Source of the DNA: Hemicordylus capensis
Lineage: Eukaryota; Chordata; Lepidosauria; Squamata; Cordylidae
Assembly (NCBI RefSeq): GCF_027244095.1
Contig: NC_069670.1
Location: 20,697,820 to 20,761,819, forward strand
Length of the DNA stretch: 64,000 nt
Direction of reading: 5' to 3'
This document shows, in pieces, positions 52,277-62,584 of the stretch. Made by a program: the position numbers and the translations under genes. The notes below the pieces were generated by a model. It was given only the letters and a program-made list of their open reading frames with translations. It did no database searches and was not told where the DNA came from. Numbering within the stretch: position 1 is the stretch's first letter; each line of letters begins with the position of its first letter.

Positions 52277-52498
52277 TTAATCGCCCTTTCTTACATGGGT
52301 TAAATATTTTTGAAGTAGAGCTTCATAGAGTTTAGCTTTTTCATATTCTGTTAAACCTGTCCTCTGAAGAACCCCTTGCATTCCAGTGTCTAAAGCATAG
52401 ATAGCACCCTTTCTGATGTTTTCCTTCTTGGGAAAATTAGTTTTTAAAACTTCTAATTGACTTTTAGGAACCAAGAACATTTTTTCAGCGTGTTCCAT
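52277..52498 (-). CDS. Small conserved Polinton protein of unknown role (fossil)
   Basis: 73 residues, predicted helical: MEHAEKMFLVPKSQLEVLK, a central variable part, then TEYEKAKLYEALLQKYL. Proteins with this beginning and the EYEKAKLY..LLQ(K/R)YL ending recur beside the ATPase and core genes of animal Polintons as far as I recall. The start codon overlaps the stop of the upstream gene (TAATG), so the two are tightly coupled. Function unknown; no catalytic motif, membrane segment or Cys cluster. Confidence 0.55.
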   Translation of the reverse strand: MEHAEKMFLVPKSQLEVLKTNFPKKENIRKGAIYALDTGMQGVLQRTGLTEYEKAKLYEALLQKYLTHVRKGD

Positions 52499-52827
52499 TA
52501 GTGTCTAGTTAAAAGACCCATTATCAGAGGAATGGCTATGCTTAAGAGAGGAGCAATAAATCCCCCAGATTGTTTTACAAGCAGCTTCTTTTTTCTTAGA
52601 CACACACATTTGTTACTCAGGTTTTTAATTAAGTTGCGTCTTCTTCTTAGTAAGCTCACCTGTCTTGGGGATAAAGGAATGTTCCCTTTCAAGGTGTTCA
52701 ATGCTATCTCTGATATAGCAGCAATTAGGTCATCAGACGCTGAGCATAAAATGGCTTTTCTCTGCTTTGGTGGAGTTTTAATAATAAGTTTTAAGAGGAC
52801 GAGATTTCTCTTCACGCATTTAGACAT
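52498..52827 (-). CDS. Polinton basic/hydrophobic virion core-type protein (fossil)
   Basis: The start MSKCVKRNLV at 52827 is preferred over an earlier in-frame ATG at 52869, since it overlaps the ATPase stop by only eight bases. The product, about 109 residues, has a helical domain (KQRKAILCSASDDLIAAISE, LNTLKGNIPLSPRQ), a very basic stretch (LLRRRRNLIKNL, LRKKKLL) and a Gly-led hydrophobic end (GGFIAPLLSIAIPLIMGLL). Similar proteins are widespread in Polinton/adintovirus-like elements and recall adenovirus core or membrane-active proteins. Role inferred from composition. Confidence 0.6.
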   Translation of the reverse strand: MSKCVKRNLVLLKLIIKTPPKQRKAILCSASDDLIAAISEIALNTLKGNIPLSPRQVSLLRRRRNLIKNLSNKCVCLRKKKLLVKQSGGFIAPLLSIAIPLIMGLLTRH

Positions 52828-53555
52828 GATGTCCCTCAGAGGAGGCCAGGTTGTAATATGTGTCACCAAAGATTAAAGACCTCCCCTTTTTGTATCCGGG
52901 CTGTACTTTCTTCATGGTGTACACCACTGGCCAGTCAGGAGGGAAAATGCCACTTCTGAGCCTGTAAGATTCTGGGGTTTCAGGATTTAAATCCACAACC
53001 AGATAACCATAGGGCTTTTGAGTAGCATCAGCGTATGCCTCCATGAAATATCTGACATTGCCTGGGAAAATTTGATGTGCCAGAGTTACAATCTGTAACT
53101 TATCCCTAGGATTTTTGAAGAGCACCATATACTTAGCATTAAGACTTATGGTACGTGTGGCTTTTCCTTTACAGAACACATTTTGTGTAATGAAAAAAAT
53201 ACTCAGGTTCCGGTGGTGAACGTGTTGAGTAAACCCCTTTTCAATCTGAATGTTGTCAGAACAAGAAGCCATAAGGTCATCCAGTACAAGAAAGCAGTTT
53301 TTATTGGGGGGTAACAGCTCATCATCTGTCAGCTGCAAGGGTATTCCCTCCACAAAGGTAATGATTGGATATTTACAGAACAGTTCTTTATACAGAGGCT
53401 GCCAACAGGCATAACACCATACAATTTTATCAGGAACAACAGATAGGACAGTGTGAGCATTGTCCAACATGTTTTTTTATTAAAAAAAAACTTTTGCCAC
53501 AGTTACTAGGGCCAGCCAGAATGGCTGAGAAGGGGTGCTGCCAGCGGGTATCCAT
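52820..53555 (-). pseudogene. Polinton packaging ATPase (FtsK/HerA, A32-like), broken (fossil)
   Basis: Genome-packaging ATPase of the HerA/FtsK superfamily, like poxvirus A32. A Walker A segment (GPSNCGKS) is readable at the N-terminal end (about 53506-53529). The Walker B segment with two acidic residues is CFLVLDDLM, and the following FTQHVHHRNLSIFFITQN resembles the family's sensor region. The C-terminal half (FKNPRDKLQIVTLAHQIFPG, YGYLVVDLNPETPE) is typical of Polinton ATPases. The ATG at 53555 directly follows the polymerase stop. It seems broken about once. Confidence 0.8.
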
Positions 53556-53558
53556 TTA

Positions 53559-56500
53559 AAAACCGTAAGGCACTGTTTTAAACCCGTTAACAATGACACG
53601 TTTGTCAAAAACAACCCTCTGTGTTTTCCTTAGAGTTTTTGTTTCGAGTGTCCACTGCTTTTTGTTCCTTACTATACCTTTCTGTTCCACTACAATCTCA
53701 TGCTGAGGGTCCTCACCAGCAGTGTAGGCAAAGACAAGATCTTTGAGAGTGTCAAAATTAATTTTTGATTATTCGCATAATTCAAAGTTATTCCTTTGAC
53801 TTTTACACAGGTATCACCCCCAGTCAGCTTGTACCTGTAAGATTTAGGACCGGTGCTCACGAACTCAGTGATGTGTTGATCTGAGGGCAGCTCGCTTGTC
53901 AGCTCCCCTAAAAAATCACCGAGGGGAGGGTTGTACAAACCTTCATGGCTTACAAATATCACAGAATGTGTATCATGGTATAAGCAGCGGTCTTGCAGTT
54001 TGTGTAACAGTTGGTACAATTCTAGATGGCCATAGGCTGTTGTAAAACAGGCTAGGAAAACATTGGTTGTACCTGAGGTTGTTATGCGGTCTTGGGTATG
54101 TTTCCAACAAACACAGCATACGTCATCATCAATAAACGCACACATTGAAACCTCATACTTATTTGAAAACAGATAGTGAAAAAACTTATCAGGGTCCCTC
54201 AGAATGGATGTGTTAGGCAGGTTTGTTCTCTGAGCAAACTTACCCCACAAAGAATTTAAAAACAATTTGTCAATTTGACGCTTTGTGGGGTTGACATCAA
54301 TCTGATCATGGCGCAAGAGCACTCCTTCTCTTTTATGGTAATCGCGGATGTATTTCTCTTTATCCTCCGCACTAACACACCACTGGGGAAACCCCGATGC
54401 TTCCTGCTTCTGCCTGAGAAAGGTATTGATATAACCTGTGAAGAGTTTGTCAGATTTTTCTTCAAAATGCCACACCTCATAGATCTTCACAACGTTATAC
54501 CCCCTGGCCATAGCCTCCATCAGTTCGACTGTACACCATGTACCAGTAAGCGCCCGCTGCTCATTCGTGTGTTCACATTCTTCCAACTGTTTAGTAATTG
54601 CACAGGTCATGCATAGAGGGAACATGAGTTTTCCACTCACCTTGACGGCTAGTATGGGGGGGGGAAGCCCCCGGGGTGTGTAGACCTTCACTTTGGCTAA
54701 GCCAAAATAGTCAGAGAGGGGTCCAAAGTTCTCATAAATGATTTTGGGATGCCCAAGAGGGTACTCTCTTTGTTTCATAATAAAAGGATACAGGCTGGTA
54801 AAATCCCTATAATGGATCTGTTCATCCTCTTTGCTTTGTAATATAAGCTAACACAGCCGGTCCTACCCCCGAATAATGCATCCCTGAGCTGCAGAGGCTC
54901 TGGAAACTGCTGCTCTGCCATGAAACTCTGCACTTCTTCAGAGGTTCTTAGGATGTTATTCCACTCATGCTCCCATATAGATCTGACTTCAAAACCCATC
55001 TTCTTTAGCACAGCTGCTTTTCTTTCTGTACCATTGTGAAGAAATTCATATGTTTTGGCCAGCAGGCGGTGCTGGGCCTGTGAATCATAACACTGGGGAC
55101 AGCCATGCCAAAAGCATCCATTAAACTCAAAGGCTGTCTTCTTACCATCTATGACAGAATAGCCATCGAGATAATACTCTTTGGCTAGATCTTCAACGTA
55201 CCTTAGGTTTCTGGGGATTTCAACTTTAAATTCCCCACCCTTCAAAGCATGCTGAATATCTATCTTTTCCTTCTGCTCTATGTATGCCAACCACTGAATA
55301 GAGGGTGTGGAGAATCTTTTACACTGCTTGTGATAATTATCTGGAGAGGGTATGGCAATCCTGCCCTCCTCAAGAAACTTGTAGCGATACATTTTTAAGC
55401 ACACACTAGCCAAGGTGAGGTATTGAAAAGGATCAATACCCACACACTCAAAGACCCATTTCTTACCCTTGCACACAGGAATGGTTCGGAGGGTCATCTC
55501 TATGAGCTCATGTCTATATGTTGTACAGGCCTGCATTAAGATGTTTACATCTTGATGACAGTAAGCGGCCAGTTCCTTCTGCAAGTCAAAGGTGTTTGAC
55601 TTGTTCTGTTCATACCAAGCCAGGAATGCTGACCTTTCACTGGGCATCATGCTGTAAACACCATAATGTTTGGTGTCAGGCATTTCCCCTACATATTCCC
55701 AATTTTCTTCTGTATTAAAGAAGTGGGGAAAATATCCTTTAGCCTCTTGGAAGCCCATGGCTTTGGGTAACTTCACCAGGGCCATTGGTAAATGACATTG
55801 CCACCTTGAGTAATCAAATCAACATCAAACTTTTCTTTGAGTATCCCTCCTAGGATTAGATAGGCATCATATCCCCAAAAATTATGGCATATGAAATGGG
55901 TTTTCTTGAAACTCAGGTCTGAGGTAAATGTCTGAATAAAGTCCTTTAGACAGGTGTCCCCCTTAAATTCCCAACTCTCACCAGCTGGTTTCCATTTCTT
56001 TTTAGGAACAGATTTCACTGTTTCCTCTTTAAAAGCTTTTGCTACAATTAGATTTGGTATATGTATGCCACTTTCCTGTCTACATTCACAATCATAAAAG
56101 ACATATCTGATGGATAGTTTAGGTTGCTTAATTTTCCCTAGGTAGCAGTAATACGTACGGCACTGCTTCCCTTGACACACCATTTTAGATTCATGGTTTA
56201 AATCTACATAATGATCACACTTTGAACATAATATTCTCAGAGTGCAATCTACCTTTTCCTCTGATGCAAGTTTTTCGTGTATGGTTAGACAGGCCTTGGA
56301 TCTGCACTGCAGTTTGCATGTGGGGCACCTGTGTATCCTCCCTACTTTTTTAGGGCACTCTTTTCTCAAACAGCGCCGACACGTGTACATACAATCATGT
56401 GTGTGAGAATAGGGTGTACTACATATCTGACAAAAGTTTCTGGACCCAAAGAACCCACTAATATTCTTAATCCCATAATAGTGATCATTGTACAGCAGCA

Positions 56501-57661
56501 TGTAGCAGGTGTCTGTGTAGTTTTGCTCATCAGTTTTAAAAATCCCCCACTTAGTGCCATTCCAGTGAACACCGGGTATCTTGACCTGTAAATATTGTTC
56601 AACAGCTGACACATCAGGTAGGGAAACCTTTTTCTGAGGTGACCAACCAAGGTCCATGTGCATTTTCTCAGCATCAACTATTATTTGTTCAAGTGTAGGA
56701 CTATTAGACAGCAGGGTCAGGACCCCACCGGCAAAACAGAGATTGGTACCCTGTATATGAGCATCAATCAAATGTTGTTGTTTTCTCTCTATGATAGAAC
56801 TATAAGGGATGGTCATTATGGATCTTCGGGCACCCCCTTCTGGGGGGTTTACTATTACGACATTTAACCTTAAAGTATCATCCCCCAAGATTTCAGCATA
56901 ACTTTGGAGTAAGTTGCTAATGGCTGTTAAGTATTCCTCAGCACTTAACTCATTCCTGTTTCTTCTGACCGTAAACAGAGGATTATTCAGGCGGTCACCC
57001 TGTAATCTGAGTTGAACATAATCATTGGGGCCTATCACCCCATTTACCGTGTCTAGTAGACTCTGAATGGCTGTGTGTATTCCAGCAATGGCTTCATGAT
57101 AGGAGCGTGCTCTATGTAAATTCACAAAACGAAATTCAAAATACATTTCACGGGCTCTGTAGCGGTTGTTGAGCCTTTCCCAATTCCTGATAGGGTCTAA
57201 GTACACATCACCACCTTCACCATCATCAGTGTCTGAGTGGTAACTCACAACTGAATCAACAGTGTTCTGTGTTTCAGGGAGAGTTTCTGCTTCTGTTTCT
57301 GTAGATTGTACAGAATCAGAATCAGTTTGTGTATCAGAGTTTAGTGTCCTACCCCCTCCCCACAGTGTGGCACATCTAGTTATGCTATAGGGATACATCA
57401 GTTCATTTTTAATATCTTTCAGAAAGTCAGCCATGCCAGGCAGATTGTATCTTCTGACATCTCCTTCCAGAAATTCTGTTATGTATGATTGGTACTGCTT
57501 GAACCTCGTGACAATTTTCTGCTTCTCTGTGATGATGTTTTCATTTTCTGTTATCTTACGGCTCAACTGAGTTAGATGTTCACCAGCTTCAATTAGCTCC
57601 TTTGCAAATTTGGTCACCTGGGCTTGGTCAGGACTCTGTTGCACAGCATCACCAGCAAGTT
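53559..57661 (-). pseudogene. Polinton protein-primed family-B DNA polymerase, broken (fossil)
   Basis: Replicates the element from protein-primed ends. From the N-terminus: an acidic Ser/Thr-rich region (SDSVQSTETEAETLPE, YHSDTDDGEGGD); a conserved N-terminal domain (YFEFRFVNLHRARSYHEAI); a Cys/His-rich zinc-binding-like module (about 56.2-56.4 kb); exonuclease boxes (VFYDCECRQESG; FICHNFWGYDAYLILGGILK); an insertion with FNGCFWHGCPQCYD; polymerase motif B (KLFLNSLWGKFAQR); the motif C region (about 53.97 kb); and a C-terminal end with VFDKRVIVNGFKTVPYG. The first 25 residues of the longest frame look like intron rather than a signal peptide, because an AG acceptor-like site lies just before ELAGDAVQQS. 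Broken about two or three times. Confidence 0.85.
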
Positions 57662-57765
57662 CTAAAGTCAAGAACACATACACGGGTATTAGAAAACTAT
57701 AAGCCCTAACCCCTGCTACTGATATAAGTCTTGTCACTTTTAAAAAAACTAATACACCTGGGGCT

Positions 57766-57789
57766 CACCACCCAGGTATGTATATAAAC
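57766..57789 (+). promoter_or_regulatory. TATA-like motif, duplicated at 62.9 kb
   Basis: 'caccacccaggtatg' directly followed by 'tatataaac'. The same two blocks occur at 62894-62920 separated by five extra bases. Which gene it would serve is unclear, since nearby genes run leftward. Confidence 0.3.
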
Positions 57790-57984
57790 ATAATTATGTG
57801 TTAAGGTTGCTACCCAAGGCATTACAGGGGCTGGGGTACTAATACAAAGATCAATTACCCGATTCCTCATGTTCCTGTTTTTTTGATTTCTTCATGGGAG
57901 GAGCTCCTTCTGAGATATCTCTCTCTCGAGCTATAAACAAGAACAAGATACATACGTTTATTCCTCAAGACCTTATAGCTTATG

Positions 57985-58160
57985 AATATATTTATTTATA
58001 CAGGTCTATGACTGTTGCTTATGTCTATCATGTTTCTTTTTAGATTGTGATCCCTTTGGGGACAGGGAACCATCTCATTTATTTATTATTTCTCTGTGTA
58101 AACCTCCCTGTGCCATTTTTTGGAAGGGTGGTATAGAAATGGAATAAATAACATTATTAG
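57985..58160 (-). repeat. Interspersed repeat (type C) inside the Polinton
   Basis: 'gtttctttttagattgtgat' ... 'ctttggggacagggaaccat' ... 'ttttggaagggtggtataga' is an antisense type C copy lying between two exon-like blocks. It is a host repeat that moved into the Polinton. Confidence 0.7.
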
Positions 58161-59199
58161 GATTAATATTTTGTTTCTCTTACGCAGGCCAAGATGTCTT
58201 CTTTTCAAAGCTCTTTTCACTCTCCCTCCTCCTTCAGAGGTACCTGGCTCCCCTGTGATTAAAAATAAATAAAATAGTGTTACACAGAGCCTAAAACATA
58301 TGTGTTTCATCATTGTGTTAGTTAGGGGTTGTTATTTTCTTGCCTGGAAGCTCCTGTACGCTGTTGTTAACACCAGAATCCCCAGCTACTTGGCTAACTG
58401 TGGAGAGGGGGTGGGGGGAGATTCTCTGTTCACCTGTTTGCAACTGCATAATTATAAACTATCATAGAGTGAAAAGTTACTTGCCATTGCATCCCTTTGC
58501 AGACGGCTGCCCCTGTTTCTCAGAGACCTTGGGCTTACCTATAATCAGAAGAAAGGATAGAAATTATATACATTTACACAGAGCCTATAACATATATGCT
58601 TCACCAGCATTGTGTTAGTTAGGGTTTGTTTTCTAACCTGTAAGATCATCATCTGTGATAATGATCTCTGGTAATTCCACTTGGTTGACTGTGAAGAGAG
58701 GTAGATTATTTGTTAACCTATTAGCACATTGATGATATGCATCATCAGTGTGTTAGTTAGGACATGTTTCCTAACCTGTAAGATCTTCATCTGTGATAAG
58801 GATCTCAGGCACTTCCTCTGGTACTTGTTTGACTGTTAAGAGTGAGGAAGATTCTTTGTTAAGCTGTTTGTAACTGTTTGATCCTAATAAGGATAATGAA
58901 CATGTGTTTCTTACCCTCAAACAGCTGCTTTCTTTTCACACTTCCTGCTGAGGTATTTGGTTTGGCTAAAATCAGAACAATATACTGTTACTCGGGGTCT
59001 ATCACATACACGTGTACAAATCTAGCTCCCAGATATAGGATATATAATTACTACTATTTACACTGTGCCCTGTGAGCTTCTGCTTCTGCTCTTGCTACTA
59101 GTCCAGGTTCTTCTTCTTCTTCAGATGGGAGGGGAGTTAAGGGTTCATACATGGGTGAATTAGACCGCTGTGTAAGTATAAAGTCATCTATAGAAGACA

Positions 59200-59201
<2 letters not shown>

Positions 59202-59252
<51 letters not shown>
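59202..59252. repeat. (TA)n microsatellite
   Basis: About 25 TA units between two exon-like blocks. Confidence 0.95.
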
Positions 59253-59253
<1 letters not shown>

Positions 59254-59518
59254 TTACTAATACACATGATTCACAAATATGTGATAATAATGCCTATTAA
59301 TTATTATCATTACCTGCTGAATCATAGTCTGATGTATCCATATTTCTATGTGTAGCTGCATAAGCAAGTTGTTCTTGTGCCGTATATCTACATGGATGGC
59401 TAGAATATATAAAAAGAATTAATTGTAATTACTTTTATGAATTGTATGTACTTTATTTAAGCACAAACACAATGTATGTTTAACTATTCAAAAAACTCTG
59501 ATGGAATAGTTTAAAAGA

Positions 59519-60600
59519 TGTTTGAACAGAACAGGCTATATGAAATACAAGAATTATATATAAATCACTTAAAAGAGAGAGAGAAGAAGAAGAGAGAGAG
59601 CACATGTGGGGGGAGGAGGAGGGGGGAGGAGGAATAGCACATGGTAGGGTGAGAGCACGTGTGGTTGGATGAAAGCACATGTGGTGGGGGGGTAGCACGT
59701 GTTTGGTTGAGAGTACATTGTTAGGGGGGGCGTTTGAGGCATGCTGGAGGAAGCAGTGACAAGGCTTGGGGTGTAAAACGGTCAGAGACGAGGGTATAAT
59801 GACAAGAATTGAGTGAAAAATGGTTTCTGAGAAAATCCATTTTACATGTTTTTAAAAAACACAGAGTGAGTTTAGAACAGAACATGTGCTTTGAAAACAA
59901 CAACAACAACAACAACAATAATAAATAATGACTGTAGGACACAATAGATATCATTATATCAGGTTTAAATTAAAAACTCAGCTCTGAAAAATATTTAAAA
60001 AGCATTTTAAAGCATGTTTTAACTATATGTATTTTAAAGCATGTTTAACTATAAAAAATATTTAAAATTACCATCAGCCCATACTTTTAAAATATGCTTC
60101 ACTATTAATACATAAGCACATGCTTAACTATTAATAATAATAAAAAACAAAACTGAGGGGAGATTTTAAAAGAGAAGTTTGAACAGGGGATTTGAAATAC
60201 AAGGAGAAGACACTTTAAACACTTCAGCTCTGAAAAATATTTAAAATAGTCTTAAGTATTTAAAACCATATCCATAATTATAGAAAGCTTTAAAAGATAA
60301 AGCTCAGCTCTGAAAATTATTTAAAATAGGCTTAAGTATTTAAAACCATATCCATAATTATAGAACCCTATTAAACAAAATTATTATTATTGTAGGCTTA
60401 AATAAAAAGCATGGCTTCAAGGCACCATGTGCTTTTAAAAAATGCTTAACTATTAATTAAAAAAAACTGAGGGGAGATTTTAAAAGAGAGGTTTGAACAG
60501 GGGATTTGAAATACAAGAAGAACACAGTTTAAACAGTTCTTTAATTATAGCAGACATTAATAAATACAAGTCAGTTCTGAAACATATTTAAAAATTTAAC
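59519..60600. repeat. Diverged direct-repeat field in the Polinton
   Basis: Blocks recur in the same orientation: 'gaggggagattttaaaagag' at about 60155 and 60470 (about 316 bp apart), 'aggggatttgaaatacaag' soon after each, and 'cttaagtatttaaaaccata' at about 60250 and 60330. 'ctcagctctgaaaa' occurs at least three times. A purine-rich run lies at 59574-59632. No coding evidence. Confidence 0.6.
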
Positions 60601-60654
60601 GGCTCAGCAAGGCTGAGCACATGCTCAGGATCAGATAAGAAAAAATGGCCATGG

Positions 60655-60790
60655 ACTTACCACTTGGTGATTCTCTGGGGGTCTTCGCGGAGAGAAAGAG
60701 GGTGAATTCTGGTGTAGCACAAGCATTTAAACCCCCCAGGGGTTCACATCAGAAAGGGCTGGGCACCCTCTGGATTGGTCTGCACAGTCC
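60655..60790 (-). promoter_or_regulatory. Candidate promoter and first donor site for the polymerase transcript (fossil)
   Basis: On the minus strand a CCAAT box (GACCAATCC at about 60774-60782) is followed about 45 bases later by TTTAAAT (60725-60731), then about 65 bases later by a strong donor-like AAGTG|GTAAGT at about 60655-60664. The order suits a polymerase II promoter with a short first exon leading towards the exon-like ladder. No transcript evidence. Confidence 0.35.
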
Positions 60791-61720
60791 CCCCTATAGA
60801 ATATGCACCAATAGCTATCGAGGGGGACAGAAAAGTGTGTCCTTGTTCTCAAAAAGCATAGCTTTTTCTTAGAAAACAAGGATGGGGAAAAATTTCTATT
60901 GGCCTCCTTAGCTGCTCTATAGAAAATTAGCCTATAGTAAACCTGCAGCATTGACCATCCCTCTCTAACTCCCACCCCATCCCACCCCCTTCTTACACAC
61001 AGGGACCCTCTGGGTCTTATCTCATACTTACACATTTTCACACCTGGCCGTTTTTTTGATACCAGAACCCTGGCAGGTTTTTTTTTAAAAAATACCAGAA
61101 CTGTTTAAAAAATGCCTTTTTATTTTCTCAGAAACCCTATGTAGATTGCATGATTTCTCTAACCTCTACAAGTCTTTTGATGCTTTTTTATTAGTGTCTA
61201 TGTGTTACTTGTATCCCAAGCTCCACAGGAAATGAGTTTTCTGTTGAAGACCTAACAGTGGTCTTCTCTTATGACAGTATGCTAGCTCCTTTAACTTAAT
61301 CCATCCTTTAACTTTAGAGACAAGCTCCATTTACTCTCTCAAAATAGTTTTTATTTACAGAGAAAGCCAATGGTAGCTTGCTAGCTTTCTCTAGCCTCTA
61401 CAGGATGGAGTAATTTTGATGTCTTTAATTAGTACTGTATGTGTGTGTTAATTGCTAAACCACCCCCACCCCCCGGCTCTCATGCTTAAAACCTTTGAAG
61501 AAGGCATGCTTTTTGGATAACAGAACTGTTTAGAAATGCATTCCTTAATTTCCTGACTAAGACCTAAAATACAGCCTCCCTAGCCCCCCCACTTCTCGCA
61601 CACAGACCAGCACACAGGCTGCTGTCTTATCTCCTGACAGCAGCCTGCTCCCCCACCACCCTTCCAGCACTCATGAATGCAGGGAGACAGACAGCCACTT
61701 TTCTCTCTCAAAAATCATCA
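60791..61720. other. Polinton interior without a recognised gene
   Basis: Lies between two leftward transcription units. Frames of up to 104 codons on the minus strand show no motif. T-rich and C-rich stretches (61460-61475, 61585-61592). Confidence 0.35.
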
Positions 61721-61723
61721 TCT

Positions 61724-62254
61724 TTATTGAGGTGGTAGAGACTTCAGAAATGTTTTATAATCTTTTTCTTGTATAACATTGTTAACAAATCCATACAGTT
61801 GCACATCCCCGGGTCTCAAAATATTGTCCAGAACATTGTGTGGATTATCAGAAGTATGAAGTTTAGTAAAAATAATTAGAGATTCGTGGACAATTTCCTC
61901 GGTTAGAACCAAACATTTTATTGCAAAGCCAAAACATACTAAAAGATGGAAAAATGATTTAAGACATAATTTAGAACAGAGAATCTTAATAAAGGTTGAA
62001 ATTTGTTTCTCAGAGTAGCGTAAGCAGTCATGGTCTTCTTGAACCGGGGCACGAATGCTGCAGCCAGAACAGGCATCCCTGGCGTAACACCTCAGGCAAT
62101 AATTCATAATTCCATAGATGACAACTCTCACAAGTTTTTTCATAGCCCCTCTACGCCTCGCAGGGGCAATATAAGGTTCTTCATTGATATTCAGACCCAA
62201 GAATTTCTGCATTGCTACACGAGAAGGCTTCAGACTTTTCAAAAGGGCTGAATT
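61724..62254 (-). CDS. Polinton Cys-rich small protein, main block (fossil)
   Basis: An open block of 172 codons from its first ATG (62242) to a stop overlapped by AATAAA. It contains a Cys cluster MNYCLRCYARDACSGCSIRAPVQEDHDCL (shown here as NYCLRCYARDACSGC then QEDHDCL), a C-x2-C ... C-x2-C ... H-x-C pattern that could bind zinc, then a hydrophobic helical stretch and a hydrophilic end (DYKTFLKSLPPQ). A pyrimidine-AG acceptor-like site lies at 62255-62256, and a separate N-terminal block is found upstream across a (CA)n-containing gap. I do not recognise the family; small Cys/His proteins of this kind occur in several Polinton and small DNA virus genomes. Confidence 0.5.
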   Translation of the reverse strand, partial: NSALLKSLKPSRVAMQKFLGLNINEEPYIAPARRRGAMKKLVRVVIYGIMNYCLRCYARDACSGCSIRAPVQEDHDCLRYSEKQISTFIKILCSKLCLKSFFHLLVCFGFAIKCLVLTEEIVHESLIIFTKLHTSDNPHNVLDNILRPGDVQLYGFVNNVIQEKDYKTFLKSLPPQ

Positions 62255-62298
62255 CTAAAGGGAGACAAGAAAAGACTATTAGTTTGATGTCCTTTTTT

Positions 62299-62325
62299 CA
62301 CACACACACACACACACACACACAC
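62299..62325. repeat. (CA)n microsatellite
   Basis: About 13 CA units in the gap between the two blocks of the Cys-rich gene. Confidence 0.95.
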
Positions 62326-62348
62326 CCTAGACTGTAAAATATATTTAC

Positions 62349-62540
62349 CTGTGGCTCAGCTGCCATGGTTGCCAGGATCTCTTGCCACATTTCCCTCGTC
62401 TCAGCTTGTTCTTCAGCATAGGTTTTCACAGGAGGTCCTTGTGGTTCATCATCTGAACTGGTGCTAATATAACGTTTTCTTGGCTTAGGTGTAGAATCTG
62501 GCTGATTTGTTGCCACATTAGGACTCTGAGGAGATTCCAT
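62349..62540 (-). CDS. Polinton Cys-rich gene, N-terminal block (fossil)
   Basis: About 64 codons starting MESPQSPNVATNQPDS, chosen over an ATG 18 bases upstream because of its simpler context. The segment is acidic and Ser-rich (RKRYISTSSDDEPQGPP) and ends ATMAAEPQ at a donor-like CAG|GTAAAT. The basic RKRYISTSSDDE part resembles a nuclear-localisation signal with adjacent phosphorylation sites. Connection to the next block is suggested by the matching donor and acceptor sites around a gap of about 94 bp. Function unknown. Confidence 0.5.
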
Positions 62541-62584
62541 AATCAAACCCACAAGCAAACAGTTGAATTGTTAACTTTATGCAA

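Larger units (their letters stand above)
57859..59399 (-). other. Ladder of short exon-like blocks upstream of the polymerase (fossil)
   Basis: On the minus strand, short open blocks are bounded by pyrimidine-AG upstream and GT (once GC) downstream: 59314-59399, 59062-59187, 58915-58965, 58776-58832, 58638-58688, about 58480-58538 (downstream border unsure), 58344-58397, 58184-58252 and 57859-57930. Seven of them are 126, 51, 57, 51, 54, 69 and 72 bases long, all divisible by three, and share the same codon phase at both ends. They encode short acidic or Lys/Arg-rich segments; two neighbours end alike (ITDEDLT, ITDDDLT). Introns in this place are not something I know to be usual for Polintons. 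Splicing is inferred from sequence only. Confidence 0.5.

Noticed and set aside
52532-52876. 114-codon plus-strand gene
   Set aside because: Shadow of the minus-strand core-type protein and ATPase end of the Polinton.
57670-57737. Signal peptide on the Polinton polymerase
   Set aside because: Hydrophobic stretch sits before an acceptor-like site in phase with the body; more likely intron.
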